Assembly (NCBI GenBank): GCA_002005505.1
Contig: KV908534.1
Span: 11,639 to 75,638, forward strand
Source: Botryococcus braunii
Taxonomy: Eukaryota > Chlorophyta > Trebouxiophyceae
Length of the DNA stretch: 64,000 nucleotides
Reading direction: 5' to 3'
Below the pieces are notes generated by a model. That model was not told the origin of the DNA, did not search any database, and worked only from the letters and a program-made list of their open reading frames with translations. Both the position numbers and the translations under genes were made by a program. Every line of letters begins with the position of its first letter. Position 1 is the first letter of the stretch. This document shows, piece after piece, positions 37,460 to 51,065 of the stretch.

Positions 37460-38216
37460 GGGCTGCAGAAATCCGCATTTCAGGACATTTAATCAGGGGT
37501 TTTGAGGGCCATGGGCAGTACACGTGTGAGGCGTACTGCAAGTTGCCGTAGTACAAAGAAAATCTAGTGGGCCCTGCGCGACAAAGATGGTACAGTACCG
37601 CCCTGAAGTTGCAGGTGGGACATGCCGTTTGAAGCCCGGGGAGGTAAGGGCTCTGTTTGCAAGAGCTTTAGAGGGCGTTCCCAGGGCTTTCTTTTTGCAA
37701 GAGGCATACCAGTGGGTGGCCGTGGTGGCAAGGAGAAAGGGTGCGAAGTTTGGAGAGCATCGGGGAAGGGACGGAATTTTGCATGCCCAAGGTCCGAAAG
37801 GAAGCCGTGTGCCCGACACCTTGGTAACATTTTGCTGCAATATTTTCAAGCAATCCGTGATTGGTTTGGGGTATTTCTGAATGTTTTGGCTGGGCTGAAA
37901 GCCTGGCCCGTGTGAATGCGGACGGGCAGAGGGGAGGGGACGCACCCTCAAGGGGTGATGTTGGGCCCTACGCCGAGTTGCGGGGCCCAAAATTGAGAAA
38001 TATGGTGAACTTCCACTTGTTGGTGCAACTGGTGTGTGTGAAACCAAGCGTTGGTCATGTGTAGGGGCTGTATCTCGTCGGCCTAGCTTCCATCCACGTT
38101 TTGCCTTGCTCATGTAGGACCTTGATATTGAAGCTTGTGGGCTGTAAGCGCAAACTGGGGTTTTGCAGGCCAGACTTGCGTGAGTAACGCTGTGACAAGA
38201 CTTCTTGTCATGGGTG

Positions 38217-39788
38217 TCGCGCAAGAGCAAGGAAACCTCGGAAATTCGACTATCGCTCGTTTGAGCATTAGCGGAGCTCACCGACCACGGAGCTTGTAAT
38301 AAAAATACATTCTTATTCCTTGCTATTGGCCACGTTTGAGAAGTTGCTTTTTATTTTCGGCGATTCTCAAGGTGCCGATCCGGGGCATTCAGCCCTACTT
38401 CCTCATTTCTGACGCGGAATGCGTTTGTTACCGAAAAAAAGTCATTTGAATGTTTTAAACGTAAGTTTGAAAGCATTTGATGCAATGTGTATAAGAAATT
38501 TCGACTTTTTGCTCCAAATCAAGGGTGGGCCCATGCAATGGGGGCCATGGCAAGTGGCAGCACCGACTTGCTATGATTTCAAAATGATTTTTTTACTAGT
38601 TCAATACTTGCTATACTGCATCAATCTCCATATTTCCTTGGTATTGCCAAGGCTGGACTCGGATGGCAATGTTGATGGCCATACCATGCCCACATGTGAT
38701 GCCACACAAATATGGCTCAAAAACTGAAGGGCCAGCATATTTTTCTACATGACTCTGCTTGAACATTGTTTAGATTCGCTGCCTTCTCATCCACCGAAAT
38801 TATCACAGGAATCTGATGTTTATTTCAAGAAAGCGCCTTCGTCGCATAGCCGCTTTCGCTAGTACTAATGAATCAACACAAAGTCATGTAACTTGGGCAA
38901 CCTACTCACATGCCTGGCCACAATTGTTGTGAGTTGGTGCAGTGGATGCCTGTGTGTGGAAGAGAGGGTCAATATATAAATTGATGGGCAGCAACACTTC
39001 AATGAGTCAGGACTTGATGGGGTGTGACTCTCGAAGCAGCAAGAGCGCTAGCGGGACGAGGAGCTTGGCTTTCAACAAGGCTGGCACATCCTGCGCTTGC
39101 ATTTCGGGGACACTGGCCAACAACATGCATGGATTAGGCTTTCATATTAAATGTAAAGCTGAGGCTGCATTTGATGAGCATAGGAAGGCCATAATTCAAA
39201 CCCACAGTGACGTTCTCGCTCTCGTATTTTTGACCGAGCTTACTTGGAATCATGGCCCCAGAAACCCCTAGCTGCTTGATATTACTCTCTAAGGCTGGAG
39301 AAGCGGTGATGGCAGCATCAATGCTATTTAAAGCGCTGCCCATCAGGCATTCCTTTGCCCACAATCTGCGCAAGCTGTCTGGCAAGCTTGCATGCCTTGC
39401 GCAAGGCAGCTTGTGGGGGCGACCCGGCCGACGCCGATCTTCCAACTTTCCCATCTCCATTAGATTGATCCAATTCAGCTCACATGCCCTGACTGGCTGA
39501 AAAAGACATGCACAGCCTAGTTTATGTATTAGCAGTGTGCCCCATTTGGCGCGGTCATGCCCTGCCTCTTCAGAACAATGTGCCGCCGTCTCTCGCGCGT
39601 AAAGCCAGAGTCTCACTTCCGCCCTGCAATTCCGTCCCAACCTCTCAAACCTCTACTCCTCATCCTTGAAATCTTTGAACTCCAAATTCCACCAGTGGAA
39701 GCCCAGATGTGGTGTGCTATTATGCACAACAATAAACCCTCAAGTAAGTCCCATCCCACGTGGACAACCTAGGGTTGGATTGAGTCGT
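38217..39788. repeat. Spacer S, copy 1
   Basis: 1572 bases, starts TCGCGCAAGAGC and ends GGATTGAGTCGT. Contains a minus-strand open frame (39134-39640) with a GRPHK basic patch but no recognised domain. No other content identified. Confidence 0.85.
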
Positions 39789-40580
39789 CACCCATGACAA
39801 TAAATCTTGTCAGGCGCAAATCTGGGCTGCAGAAATCCGCATTTCAGGACATTTAATCAGGGGTTTTGAGGGCCATGGGCAGTACACGTGTGAGGCGTAC
39901 TGCAAGTTGCCGTAGTACAAAGAAAATCTAGTGGGCCCTGCGCGACAAAGATGGTACAGTACCGCCCTGAAGTTGCAGGTGGGACATGCCGTTTGAAGCC
40001 CGGGGAGGTAAGGGCTCTGTTTGCAAGAGCTTTAGAGGGCGTTCCCAGGGCTTTCTTTTTGCAAGAGGCATACCAGTGGGTGGCCGTGGTGGCAAGGAGA
40101 AAGGGTGCGAAGTTTGGAGAGCATCGGGGAAGGGACGGAATTTTGCATGCCCAAGGTCCGAAAGGAAGCCGTGTGCCCGACACCTTGGTAACATTTTGCT
40201 GCAATATTTTCAAGCAATCCGTGATTGGTTTGGGGTATTTCTGAATGTTTTGGCTGGGCTGAAAGCCTGGCCCGTGTGAATGCGGACGGGCAGAGGGGAG
40301 GGGACGCACCCTCAAGGGGTGATGTTGGGCCCTACGCCGAGTTGCGGGGCCCAAAATTGAGAAATATGGTGAACTTCCACTTGTTGGTGCAACTGGTGTG
40401 TGTGAAACCAAGCGTTGGTCATGTGTAGGGGCTGTATCTCGTCGGCCTAGCTTCCATCCACGTTTTGCCTTGCTCATGTAGGACCTTGATATTGAAGCTT
40501 GTGGGCTGTAAGCGCAAACTGGGGTTTTGCAGGCCAGACTTGCGTGAGTAACGCTGTGACAAGACTTCTTGTCATGGGTG
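39789..40580. repeat. Element E, copy 2
   Basis: Uninterrupted 792-bp copy with CACCCATGACAATAAATC left end and GACTTCTTGTCATGGGTG right end. Flanked by TCGT and TCGC. Confidence 0.85.
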
Positions 40581-42152
40581 TCGCGCAAGAGCAAGGAAAC
40601 CTCGGAAATTCGACTATCGCTCGTTTGAGCATTAGCGGAGCTCACCGACCACGGAGCTTGTAATAAAAATACATTCTTATTCCTTGCTATTGGCCACGTT
40701 TGAGAAGTTGCTTTTTATTTTCGGCGATTCTCAAGGTGCCGATCCGGGGCATTCAGCCCTACTTCCTCATTTCTGACGCGGAATGCGTTTGTTACCGAAA
40801 AAAAGTCATTTGAATGTTTTAAACGTAAGTTTGAAAGCATTTGATGCAATGTGTATAAGAAATTTCGACTTTTTGCTCCAAATCAAGGGTGGGCCCATGC
40901 AATGGGGGCCATGGCAAGTGGCAGCACCGACTTGCTATGATTTCAAAATGATTTTTTTACTAGTTCAATACTTGCTATACTGCATCAATCTCCATATTTC
41001 CTTGGTATTGCCAAGGCTGGACTCGGATGGCAATGTTGATGGCCATACCATGCCCACATGTGATGCCACACAAATATGGCTCAAAAACTGAAGGGCCAGC
41101 ATATTTTTCTACATGACTCTGCTTGAACATTGTTTAGATTCGCTGCCTTCTCATCCACCAAAATTATCACAGGAATCTGATGTTTATTTCAAGAAAGCGC
41201 CTTCGTCGCATAGCCGCTTTCGCTAGTACTAATGAATCAACACAAAGTCATGTAACTTGGGCAACCTACTCACATGCCTGGCCACAATTGTTGTGAGTTG
41301 GTGCAGTGGATGCCTGTGTGTGGAAGAGAGGGTCAATATATAAATTGATGGGCAGCAACACTTCAATGAGTCAGGACTTGATGGGGTGTGACTCTCGAAG
41401 CAGCAAGAGCGCTAGCGGGACGAGGAGCTTGGCTTTCAACAAGGCTGGCACATCCTGCGCTTGCATTTCGGGGACACTGGCCAACAACATGCATGGATTA
41501 GGCTTTCATATTAAATGTAAAGCTGAGGCTGCATTTGATGAGCATAGGAAGGCCATAATTCAAACCCACAGTGACGTTCTCGCTCTCGTATTTTTGACCG
41601 AGCTTACTTGGAATCATGGCCCCAGAAACCCCTAGCTGCTTGATATTACTCTCTAAGGCTGGAGAAGCGGTGATGGCAGCATCAATGCTATTTAAAGCGC
41701 TGCCCATCAGGCATTCCTTTGCCCACAATCTGCGCAAGCTGTCTGGCAAGCTTGCATGCCTTGCGCAAGGCAGCTTGTGGGGGCGACCCGGCCGACGCCG
41801 ATCTTCCAACTTTCCCATCTCCATTAGATTGATCCAATTCAGCTCACATGCCCTGACTGGCTGAAAAAGACATGCACAGCCTAGTTTATGTATTAGCAGT
41901 GTGCCCCATTTGGCGCGGTCATGCCCTGCCTCTTCAGAACAATGTGCCGCCGTCTCTCGCGCGTAAAGCCAGAGTCTCACTTCCGCCCTGCAATTCCGTC
42001 CCAACCTCTCAAACCTCTACTCCTCATCCTTGAAACCTTTGAACTCCAAATTCCACCAGTGGAAGCCCAGATGTGGTGTGCTATTATGCACAACAATAAA
42101 CCCTCAAGTAAGTCCCATCCCACGTGGACAACCTAGGGTTGGATTGAGTCGT
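40581..42152. repeat. Spacer S, copy 2
   Basis: Differs from copy 1 at only a few bases, e.g. CCACCAAAATT near 41158 for CCACCGAAATT and GAAACCTTTG near 42035 for GAAATCTTTG. Confidence 0.85.
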
Positions 42153-42944
42153 CACCCATGACAATAAATCTTGTCAGGCGCAAATCTGGGCTGCAGAAAT
42201 CCGCATTTCAGGACATTTAATCAGGGGTTTTGAGGGCCATGGGCAGTACACGTGTGAGGCGTACTGCAAGTTGCCGTAGTACAAAGAAAATCTAGTGGGC
42301 CCTGCGCGACAAAGATGGTACAGTACCGCCCTGAAGTTGCAGGTGGGACATGCCGTTTGAAGCCCGGGGAGGTAAGGGCTCTGTTTGCAAGAGCTTTAGA
42401 GGGCGTTCCCAGGGCTTTCTTTTTGCAAGAGGCATACCAGTGGGTGGCCGTGGTGGCAAGGAGAAAGGGTGCGAAGTTTGGAGAGCATCGGGGAAGGGAC
42501 GGAATTTTGCATGCCCAAGGTCCGAAAGGAAGCCGTGTGCCCGACACCTTGGTAACATTTTGCTGCAATATTTTCAAGCAATCCGTGATTGGTTTGGGGT
42601 ATTTCTGAATGTTTTGGCTGGGCTGAAAGCCTGGCCCGTGTGAATGCGGACGGGCAGAGGGGAGGGGACGCACCCTCAAGGGGTGATGTTGGGCCCTACG
42701 CCGAGTTGCGGGGCCCAAAATTGAGAAATATGGTGAACTTCCACTTGTTGGTGCAACTGGTGTGTGTGAAACCAAGCGTTGGTCATGTGTAGGGGCTGTA
42801 TCTCGTCGGCCTAGCTTCCATCCACGTTTTGCCTTGCTCATGTAGGACCTTGATATTGAAGCTTGTGGGCTGTAAGCGCAAACTGGGGTTTTGCAGGCCA
42901 GACTTGCGTGAGTAACGCTGTGACAAGACTTCTTGTCATGGGTG
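42153..42944. repeat. Element E, copy 3
   Basis: Matches copy 2 by eye over its length. Confidence 0.85.
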
Positions 42945-44516
42945 TCGCGCAAGAGCAAGGAAACCTCGGAAATTCGACTATCGCTCGTTTGAGCATTAGC
43001 GGAGCTCACCGACCACGGAGCTTGTAATAAAAATACATTCTTATTCCTTGCTATTGGCCACGTTTGAGAAGTTGCTTTTTATTTTCGGCGATTCTCAAGG
43101 TGCCGATCCGGGGCATTCAGCCCTACTTCCTCATTTCTGACGCGTAATGCGTTTGTTACCGAAAGAAAGTCATTTGAATGTTTTAAACGTAAGTTTGAAA
43201 GCATTTGATGCAATGTGTATAAGAAATTTCGACTTTTTGCTCCAAATCAAGGGTGGGCCCATGCAATGGGGGCCATGGCAAGTGGCAGCACCGACTTGCT
43301 ATGATTTCAAAATGATTTTTTTACTAGTTCAATACTTGATATACTGCATCAATCTCCATATTTCCTTGGTATTGCCAAGGCTGGACTCGGATGGCAATGT
43401 TGATGGCCATACCATGCCCACATGTGATGCCACACAAATATGGCTCAAAAACTGAAGGGCCAGCATATTTTTCTACATGACTCTGCTTGAACATTGTTTA
43501 GATTCGCTGCCTTCTCATCCACCGAAATTATCACAGGAATCTGATGTTTATTTCAAGAAAGCGCCTTCGTCGCATAGCCGCTTTCGCTAGTACTAATGAA
43601 TCAACACAAAGTCATGTAACTTGGGCAACCTACTCACATGCCTGGCCACAATTGTTGTGAGTTGGTGCAGTGGATGCCTGTGTGTGGAAGAGAGGGTCAA
43701 TATATAAATTGATGGGCAGCAACACTTCAATGAGTCAGGACTTGATGGGGTGTGACTCTCGAAGCAGCAAGAGCGCTAGCGGGACGAGGAGCTTGGCTTT
43801 CAACAAGGCTGGCACATCCTGCGCTTGCATTTCGGGGACACTGGCCAACAACATGCATGGATTAGGCTTTCATATTAAATGTAAAGCTGAGGCTGCATTT
43901 GATGAGCATAGGAAGGCCATAATTCAAACCCACAGTGACGTTCTCGCTCTCGTATTTTTGACCGAGCTTACTTGGAATCATGGCCCCAGAAACCCCTAGC
44001 TGCTTGATATTACTCTCTAAGGCTGGAGAAGCGGTGATGGCAGCATCAATGCTATTTAAAGCGCTGCCCATCAGGCATTCCTTTGCCCACAATCTGCGCA
44101 AGCTGTCTGGCAAGCTTGCATGCCTTGCGCAAGGCAGCTTGTGGGGGCGACCCGGCCGACGCCGATCTTCCAACTTTCCCATCTCCATTAGATTGATCCA
44201 ATTCAGCTCACATGCCCTGACTGGCTGAAAAAGACATGCACAGCCTAGTTTATGTATTAGCAGTGTGCCCCATTTGGCGCGGTCATGCCCTGCCTCTTCA
44301 GAACAATGTGCCGCCGTCTCTCGCGCGTAAAGCCAGAGTCTCACTTCCGCCCTGCAATTCCGTCCCAACCTCTCAAACCTCTACTCCTCATCCTTGAAAT
44401 CTTTGAACTCCAAATTCCACCAGTGGAAGCCCAGATGTGGTGTGCTATTATGCACAACAATAAACCCTCAAGTAAGTCCCATCCCACGTGGACAACCTAG
44501 GGTTGGATTGAGTCGT
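42945..44516. repeat. Spacer S, copy 3
   Basis: Private changes include GACGCGTAATGCG near 43140, CCGAAAGAAAG near 43159 and ACTTGATATAC near 43336. These show it is a real third copy rather than an exact assembly echo. Confidence 0.85.
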
Positions 44517-45308
44517 CACCCATGACAATAAATCTTGTCAGGCGCAAATCTGGGCTGCAGAAATCCGCATTTCAGGACATTTAATCAGGGGTTTTGAGGG
44601 CCATGGGCAGTACACGTGTGAGGCGTACTGCAAGTTGCCGTAGTACAAAGAAAATCTAGTGGGCCCTGCGCGACAAAGATGGTACAGTACCGCCCTGAAG
44701 TTGCAGGTGGGACATGCCGTTTGAAGCCCGGGGAGGTAAGGGCTCTGTTTGCAAGAGCTTTAGAGGGCGTTCCCAGGGCTTTCTTTTTGCAAGAGGCATA
44801 CCAGTGGGTGGCCGTGGTGGCAAGGAGAAAGGGTGCGAAGTTTGGAGAGCATCGGGGAAGGGACGGAATTTTGCATGCCCAAGGTCCGAAAGGAAGCCGT
44901 GTGCCCGACACCTTGGTAACATTTTGCTGCAATATTTTCAAGCAATCCGTGATTGGTTTGGGGTATTTCTGAATGTTTTGGCTGGGCTGAAAGCCTGGCC
45001 CGTGTGAATGCGGACGGGCAGAGGGGAGGGGACGCACCCTCAAGGGGTGATGTTGGGCCCTACGCCGAGTTGCGGGGCCCAAAATTGAGAAATATGGTGA
45101 ACTTCCACTTGTTGGTGCAACTGGTGTGTGTGAAACCAAGCGTTGGTCATGTGTAGGGGCTGTATCTCGTCGGCCTAGCTTCCATCCACGTTTTGCCTTG
45201 CTCATGTAGGACCTTGATATTGAAGCTTGTGGGCTGTAAGCGCAAACTGGGGTTTTGCAGGCCAGACTTGCGTGAGTAACGCTGTGACAAGACTTCTTGT
45301 CATGGGTG
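44517..45308. repeat. Element E, copy 4
   Basis: Last E copy; its right end joins Gypsy-2 protease sequence after TCTT. Confidence 0.85.
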
Positions 45309-45473
45309 TCTTAACAGTAGCAGAAATAGACTTTACAATCATGCCTCGCCCTCTGTTCCAAAATGTACACGTATCTTCCGCTACATCAATCTTGGCCTTA
45401 TAGCGCTTAAGGAAATCCATGCCCAACAAGACATCACAGTCACCAGCCAATTTTGGTAGCACATAGTAAGTAT
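45309..45473 (-). pseudogene. Gypsy-2 protease fragment
   Basis: Minus-strand frame PKLAGDCDVLLGMDFLKRY with the conserved gypsy protease C-terminal loop LLGMDFL, followed by a linker. It is the upstream part of the polyprotein at 33425-35619. The upstream end breaks at 45473/45474 where the ~2.8-kb tandem repeats begin, so gag and the DTGA site are absent. No further Gypsy-2 sequence was found right of the repeats. Confidence 0.75.
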
Positions 45474-46979
45474 CACTCCCCCGAAAAAATAAGTGGCGAT
45501 CGAATATACAGGGCGAAATTGCCTAAGGTAGCCGCACGTGCCTAGGGAAGCGAGACACAGCCATGTGTAGCTCTAGTGCTGACGTGGTATGTACTGCCAA
45601 GAGTACGATGAACCGACTCTCTCTTTCGCACTTGGGCAAATTTTCTAAGGTGGGCAAGCGGGCGACTCGGCAGTGGTCCAGAGTCGTCACGCCTGAAATT
45701 CTAACAAAGAAAATTCCCTTTCCAAATTAAATTTGATTAGAAAGCAAGGCACAAGGCCGTGTATTTGAAGAGGGACGGTCAGGGCGTGTGAGTTTTCAGG
45801 TAAGCCAATGTACTCCGTACAAGGTTCGGGGGTCACTTTGGGCTAAAATGCAATTTTGCATGCTGTATTTTCGTGTGGTATGAAGAGGATAGGAGCCCAG
45901 CATGGCTTTGGGTGCCACTATCCAAAGGATTGGCCCTTGACAGAGGTGTGTGTGGGCCCGGACCCGCGAGCAAGGTCTAAGGGGAAACCTTGTGAGGCTT
46001 TAAACGCAAGGGCCGAAGGGGACAAAACTTGAGGAAACAGAAATTCTGGGCCTTGTCAAGAATTTGGGGATTGCTTGCAATCTATTTAGAGTCATGGCTT
46101 GCTAGCCCCATGCGCTAACAACAACTCACAAAGGGACCGTTTAATGGCACGCTTGTATGCAGAGCCCCTATCTATATGTAGCAACAACTTCTCAAAGTGA
46201 CCGCCACTAATTTTTTCGGGGGAGTGATGCGAGTTTGGTGTTTTCTTCCTAACTCACTCGCCGGAAATCTGCTGCCGTGTCGCGAATGCATTAAGCACTG
46301 GGCCGCAAAACTTCAGCTATAATGATAACTTACGTCTTTAAGGTAAATACAATAAAAATGTTGGGTAAATGTTTAAAAACTGCTTCGTGGGTTGCTGCCG
46401 GGATCTGGCCGATGGTCTTTCGAAGTGCGACACCCTTGTCTTGCACTTCCGTCACCGGAAATGCTGTGAAATAAGACATTCTGGCAAATTAAAAGATTTT
46501 GTGAAGGATTGATTCGTGTGCAATTCGATATTTGGCTACTTTCAAGACTTTGTCCTACGTGATTGGACCAACGGGTTTGATAAGTGGCGGATAGACAAAT
46601 GTAGCATTCAAACAACGGTCCAGAACTTTTTAAACTACGGTGTTTAGACCCATTTGCTTGATACCGCAACCATCTCCTGGCTAAAACGTCCAGATATATG
46701 CCACATGGTGTAGATCTGATGATGATCCAGTGGTAGCAAAAAAATAAACATGAAGCTCTTAAAACTTATAGGGTTCACCGACGTTCGTCTTGGATACTAA
46801 AGAGCCCTTTCAAGTATATGGGTACGTCCAAATTCGGGAGGTGTCTGTCCAATGAAGATGTGGATGTGTATGTGCACATGCCCACTACAAACACGAATGA
46901 ACTCAAGCAGATAAAGTGCAAGGAATCTATTGTTTCTTATTGGCATTTCCAGATGTCACTCTCGCTCCAGCATGTCATT

Positions 46980-46980
46980 A

Positions 46981-47038
<58 letters not shown>
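46980..47038. repeat. C-run plus (CT)n next to TRIM-1
   Basis: Ten C followed by about 24 CT repeats, ending at the TRIM-1 LTR. Confidence 0.95.
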
Positions 47039-47042
<4 letters not shown>

Positions 47043-47515
47043 GCGCTCAGCGGAATTCGAACCCGGGACTGTCGCCCGGCGTGGGATTGTGCTCTCTACC
47101 CAAAAGGAGCAACCACGTGTTCGGAGTACGGAGAGGGTAATTCTCTTGGATATTAACCGATCGAGCCGGGGACGCATTCCGCGCGTTACATCTCCCCCCC
47201 CTTAAGAGGAAACCCCCCGCTTGGGAGTTGGGCACCTTGGATTAGGTAGGCTCTGTGTCGACTCTGCGATCCACAGGAGCTCGGCTCTTCTGGCCTCTAC
47301 CCGATTGGGAGAAAGAGACGCCCCACCCGATCGGAAGGAGAGAAACCACTCGCCGATACCAAATGTGGCGCTCAGCGGAATTCGAACCCGGGACTGTCGC
47401 CCGGCGTGGGATTGTGCTCTCTACCCAAAAGGAGCAACCACGTGTTCGGAGTACGGAGAGGGTAATTCTCTCGGATATTAACCGATCGAGCCGGGGACGC
47501 ATTCCGCGCGTTACA
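47039..47515 (-). mobile_element. TRIM-1: miniature LTR retrotransposon, 477 bp
   Basis: Two 152-bp direct repeats (47039-47190; 47364-47515), each TGTGGCGCTC...GCGCGTTACA, surround 173 bases. On the - strand TGGTATCGGCGAGTGG starts two bases inside the right LTR (primer site), and AAGGGGGGGAGA abuts the left LTR (polypurine tract). Small LTRs, both priming sites and no coding capacity define a TRIM. A target duplication is not evident because both flanks are microsatellite. Confidence 0.88.
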
Positions 47516-47644
<129 letters not shown>

Positions 47645-49759
47645 CCACACACACATCATCCTTTCGTTACTTTGCAACCATCTAATAGAAACTAGCACGC
47701 CGCTCCTCGTGTTGGTAACGGCTATGTCACACGTGTCCGCCATGGCAAAAGCTAGGCTATCCTTCAATCCAGGTTGGCCGGAAGAATGACAATGCCATGA
47801 AGCATTTTGAGTCACACAAATCGTTACTAATTGAGAGCGTAGGCCCATATGTTTTACTTTCAAACGTTTCTTGAGCCATCCGACCATGTCTAAAATCATG
47901 GTCGTGTGTGTAATGCAAGCCGTGGCTTGTTAGATTCCATATACCATGGTATTTTTATTGCTCTCCATTCGTCAACATGGTGCTAACCAAACTCTGGCAC
48001 GTTCTTACATAATCTAATTGAAATGACGTTTCAATTATGTATGCCAAGTCCCAAACGAAGGGAAGCCATGTGCTGCTATGACGAGAAATGGAGCGCACTT
48101 CTATTTAATGAGTGTCACATGTGCTAGGTGTTGTGTACCCCTTCCCCACATGAGTGGGGGACGCCACCCCTGGGTCATTTGGGGCCTATCAGGAAACCCA
48201 CGTGACACTCACGTGACATGACCTATTATTGTACCAGGGGGATTAAGGCACTCACTCCCCCGAAAAAATAAGTGGCGGTCGAATATACAGGGCGAAATTG
48301 CCTAAGGTAGCCGCACGTGCCTAGGGAAGCGAGACACAGCCATGTGTAGCTCTAGTGCTGACGTGGTATGTACTGCCAAGAGTACGATGAACCGACTCTC
48401 TCTTTCGCACTTGGGCAAATTTTCTAAGGTGGGCAAGCGGGCGACTCGGCAGTGGTCCAGAGTCTTCACGCCTGAAATTCTAACAAAGAAAATTCCCTTT
48501 CCAAATTAAATTTGATTAGAAAGCAAGGCACAAGGCCGTGTATTTGAAGAGGGACGGTCAGGGTGTGTGAGTTTTCAGGTAAGCCAATGTACTCCGTACA
48601 AGGTTCGGGGGTCACTTTGGGCTAAAATGCAATTTTGCATGCTGTATTTTCGTGTGGTATGAAGAGGATAGGAGCCCAGCATGGCTTTGGGTGCCACTAT
48701 CCAAAGGATTGGCCCTTGACAGAGGTGTGTGTGGGCCCGGACCCGCGAGCAAGGTCTAAGGGGAAACCTTGTGAGGCTTTAAACGCAAGGGCCGAAGGGG
48801 ACAAAACTTGAGGAAACAGAAATTCTGGGCCTTGTCAAGAATTTGGGGATTGCTTGCAATCTATTTAGAGTCATGGCTTGCTAGCCCCATGCGCTAACAA
48901 CAACTCACAAAGGGACCGTTTAATGGCACGCTTGTATGCAGAGCCCCTATCTATATGTAGCAACAACTTCTCAAAGTGACCGCCACTAATGTTTTCGGGG
49001 GAGTGATGCGAGTTTGGTGTTTTCTTCCTAACTCACTCGCCGGAAATCTGCTGCCGTGTCGCGAATGCATTAAGCACTGGGCCGCAAAACTTCAGCTATA
49101 ATGATAACTTACGTCTTTAAGGTAAATACAATGAAAATGTTGGGTAAATTTTAAAAAACTGCTTCGTGGGTTGCTGCCGGGATCTGGCCGATGGTCTTTC
49201 GAAGTGCGACACCCTTGTCTTGCACTTCCGTCCCGGACATGCTGTGAAATAAGACATTCTGGCAAATTAAAAGATTTTTTGAAGGATTGATTCGTGTGCA
49301 ATTCGATATTTGGCTACTTTCAAGACTTTGTCCTACGTGATTGGACCAACGGGTTTGATAAGTGGCGGATAGACAAATGTAGCATTCAAACAACGGTCCA
49401 GAACTTTTTGAACTACGGTGTTTAGACCCATTTGCTTGATACCGCAACCATCTGCTGGCTAAAACGTCCAGATATATGCCACATGGTGTAGATCTGATGA
49501 TGATCCAGTGGTAGCAAAAAAATAAACATGAAGCTCTTAAAACTTATAGGGTTCACCGACGTTCGTCTTGGATACTAAAGAGCCCTTTCAAGTATATGGG
49601 TACGTCCAAATTCGGGAGGTGTCTGTCCAATGAAGATGTGGATGTGTATGTGCACATGCCCACTACAAACACGAATGAACTCAAGCAGATAAAGTGCAAG
49701 GAATCTATTGTTTCTTATTGGCATTTCCAGATGTCACTCTCGCTCCAGCATGTCATTAC

Positions 49760-50347
<588 letters not shown>

Positions 50348-50357
50348 CACACACACA

Positions 50358-50452
<95 letters not shown>
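50348..50452. repeat. (CA)n/(CT)n right of TRIM-2
   Basis: A CA run of about 13 bases followed by about 45 CT repeats. Confidence 0.95.
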
Positions 50453-50456
<4 letters not shown>

Positions 50457-51065
50457 CCACACACACATCATCCTCATCATCCTCTCGTTACTTTGCAACC
50501 ATCTAATAGAAACTAGCACGCCGCTCCTCGTGTTGGTAACGGCTATGTCACACGTGTCCGCCCTGGCAAAAGCTAGGCTATCCTTCAATCCTGGTTGGCC
50601 GGAAGAATGACAATGCCATGAAGCATTTTGAGTCATACAAATCGTTACTAATTGAGAGCGTAGGCCCATATGTTTTACTTTCAAACGTTTCTTGAGCCAT
50701 CCGACCATGTCTAAAATCATGGTCGTGTGTGTAATGCAAGCCGTGGCTTGTTAGATTCCATATACCATGGTATTTTTATTGCTCTCCATTCGTCAACATG
50801 GTGCTAACCAAACTCTGGCACGTTCTTACATAATCTAATTGAAATGACGTTTCAAAAATGTATGCCAAGTCCCAAACGAAGGGAAGCCATGTGCTGCTAT
50901 GACGAGAAATGGAGCGCACTTATATTTAATGAGTGTCACATGTGCTAGGTGTTGTGTACCCCTTCCCCACATGAGTGGGGGACGCCACCCCTGGGTCATT
51001 TGAGGCCTATCAGGAAACCCACGTGACACTCACGTGACATGACCTATTATTGTACCAGGGGGTTT

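Larger units (their letters stand above)
35624..38216. repeat. Element E, copy 1 (interrupted by LINE)
   Basis: 792 bases of E once the LINE and its 3-base GGG duplication are discounted. Left end 35624-35647, right end about 38193-38216. Confidence 0.85.
35624..45308. mobile_element. Composite inverted-repeat element array E-S-E-S-E-S-E inserted in Gypsy-2
   Basis: Four copies of a 792-bp element E (ends CACCCATGACAA...TTGTCATGGGTG) alternate with three copies of a 1572-bp spacer S; the period is exactly 2364. The outer ends form 24-bp inverted repeats with two mismatches, flanked by TCTT on both sides. Removing the array and one TCTT puts the two parts of the Gypsy-2 frame back in register, so the array occupies a single insertion site. 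Copies differ at only a few bases. No transposase was recognised, so it is non-autonomous. It either moved as a unit or grew by unequal exchange from an E-S-E insertion. Confidence 0.8.

Noticed and set aside
37493..38281. 262-codon minus-strand open frame repeated in each E/S unit
   Set aside because: Runs across the E/S boundary, has no domain, and its repetition only reflects the tandem array. Neighbouring frames are also open.
39134..39640. 168-codon minus-strand open frame in spacer S with a GRPHK patch
   Set aside because: Could be an AT-hook-like patch, but no other support; three identical copies give no evolutionary information.
46373..46669. 98-codon minus-strand open frame in D1 (and 49151-49447 in D2)
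   Set aside because: The D2 copy is frameshifted relative to D1, so the frame is not maintained; no domain.
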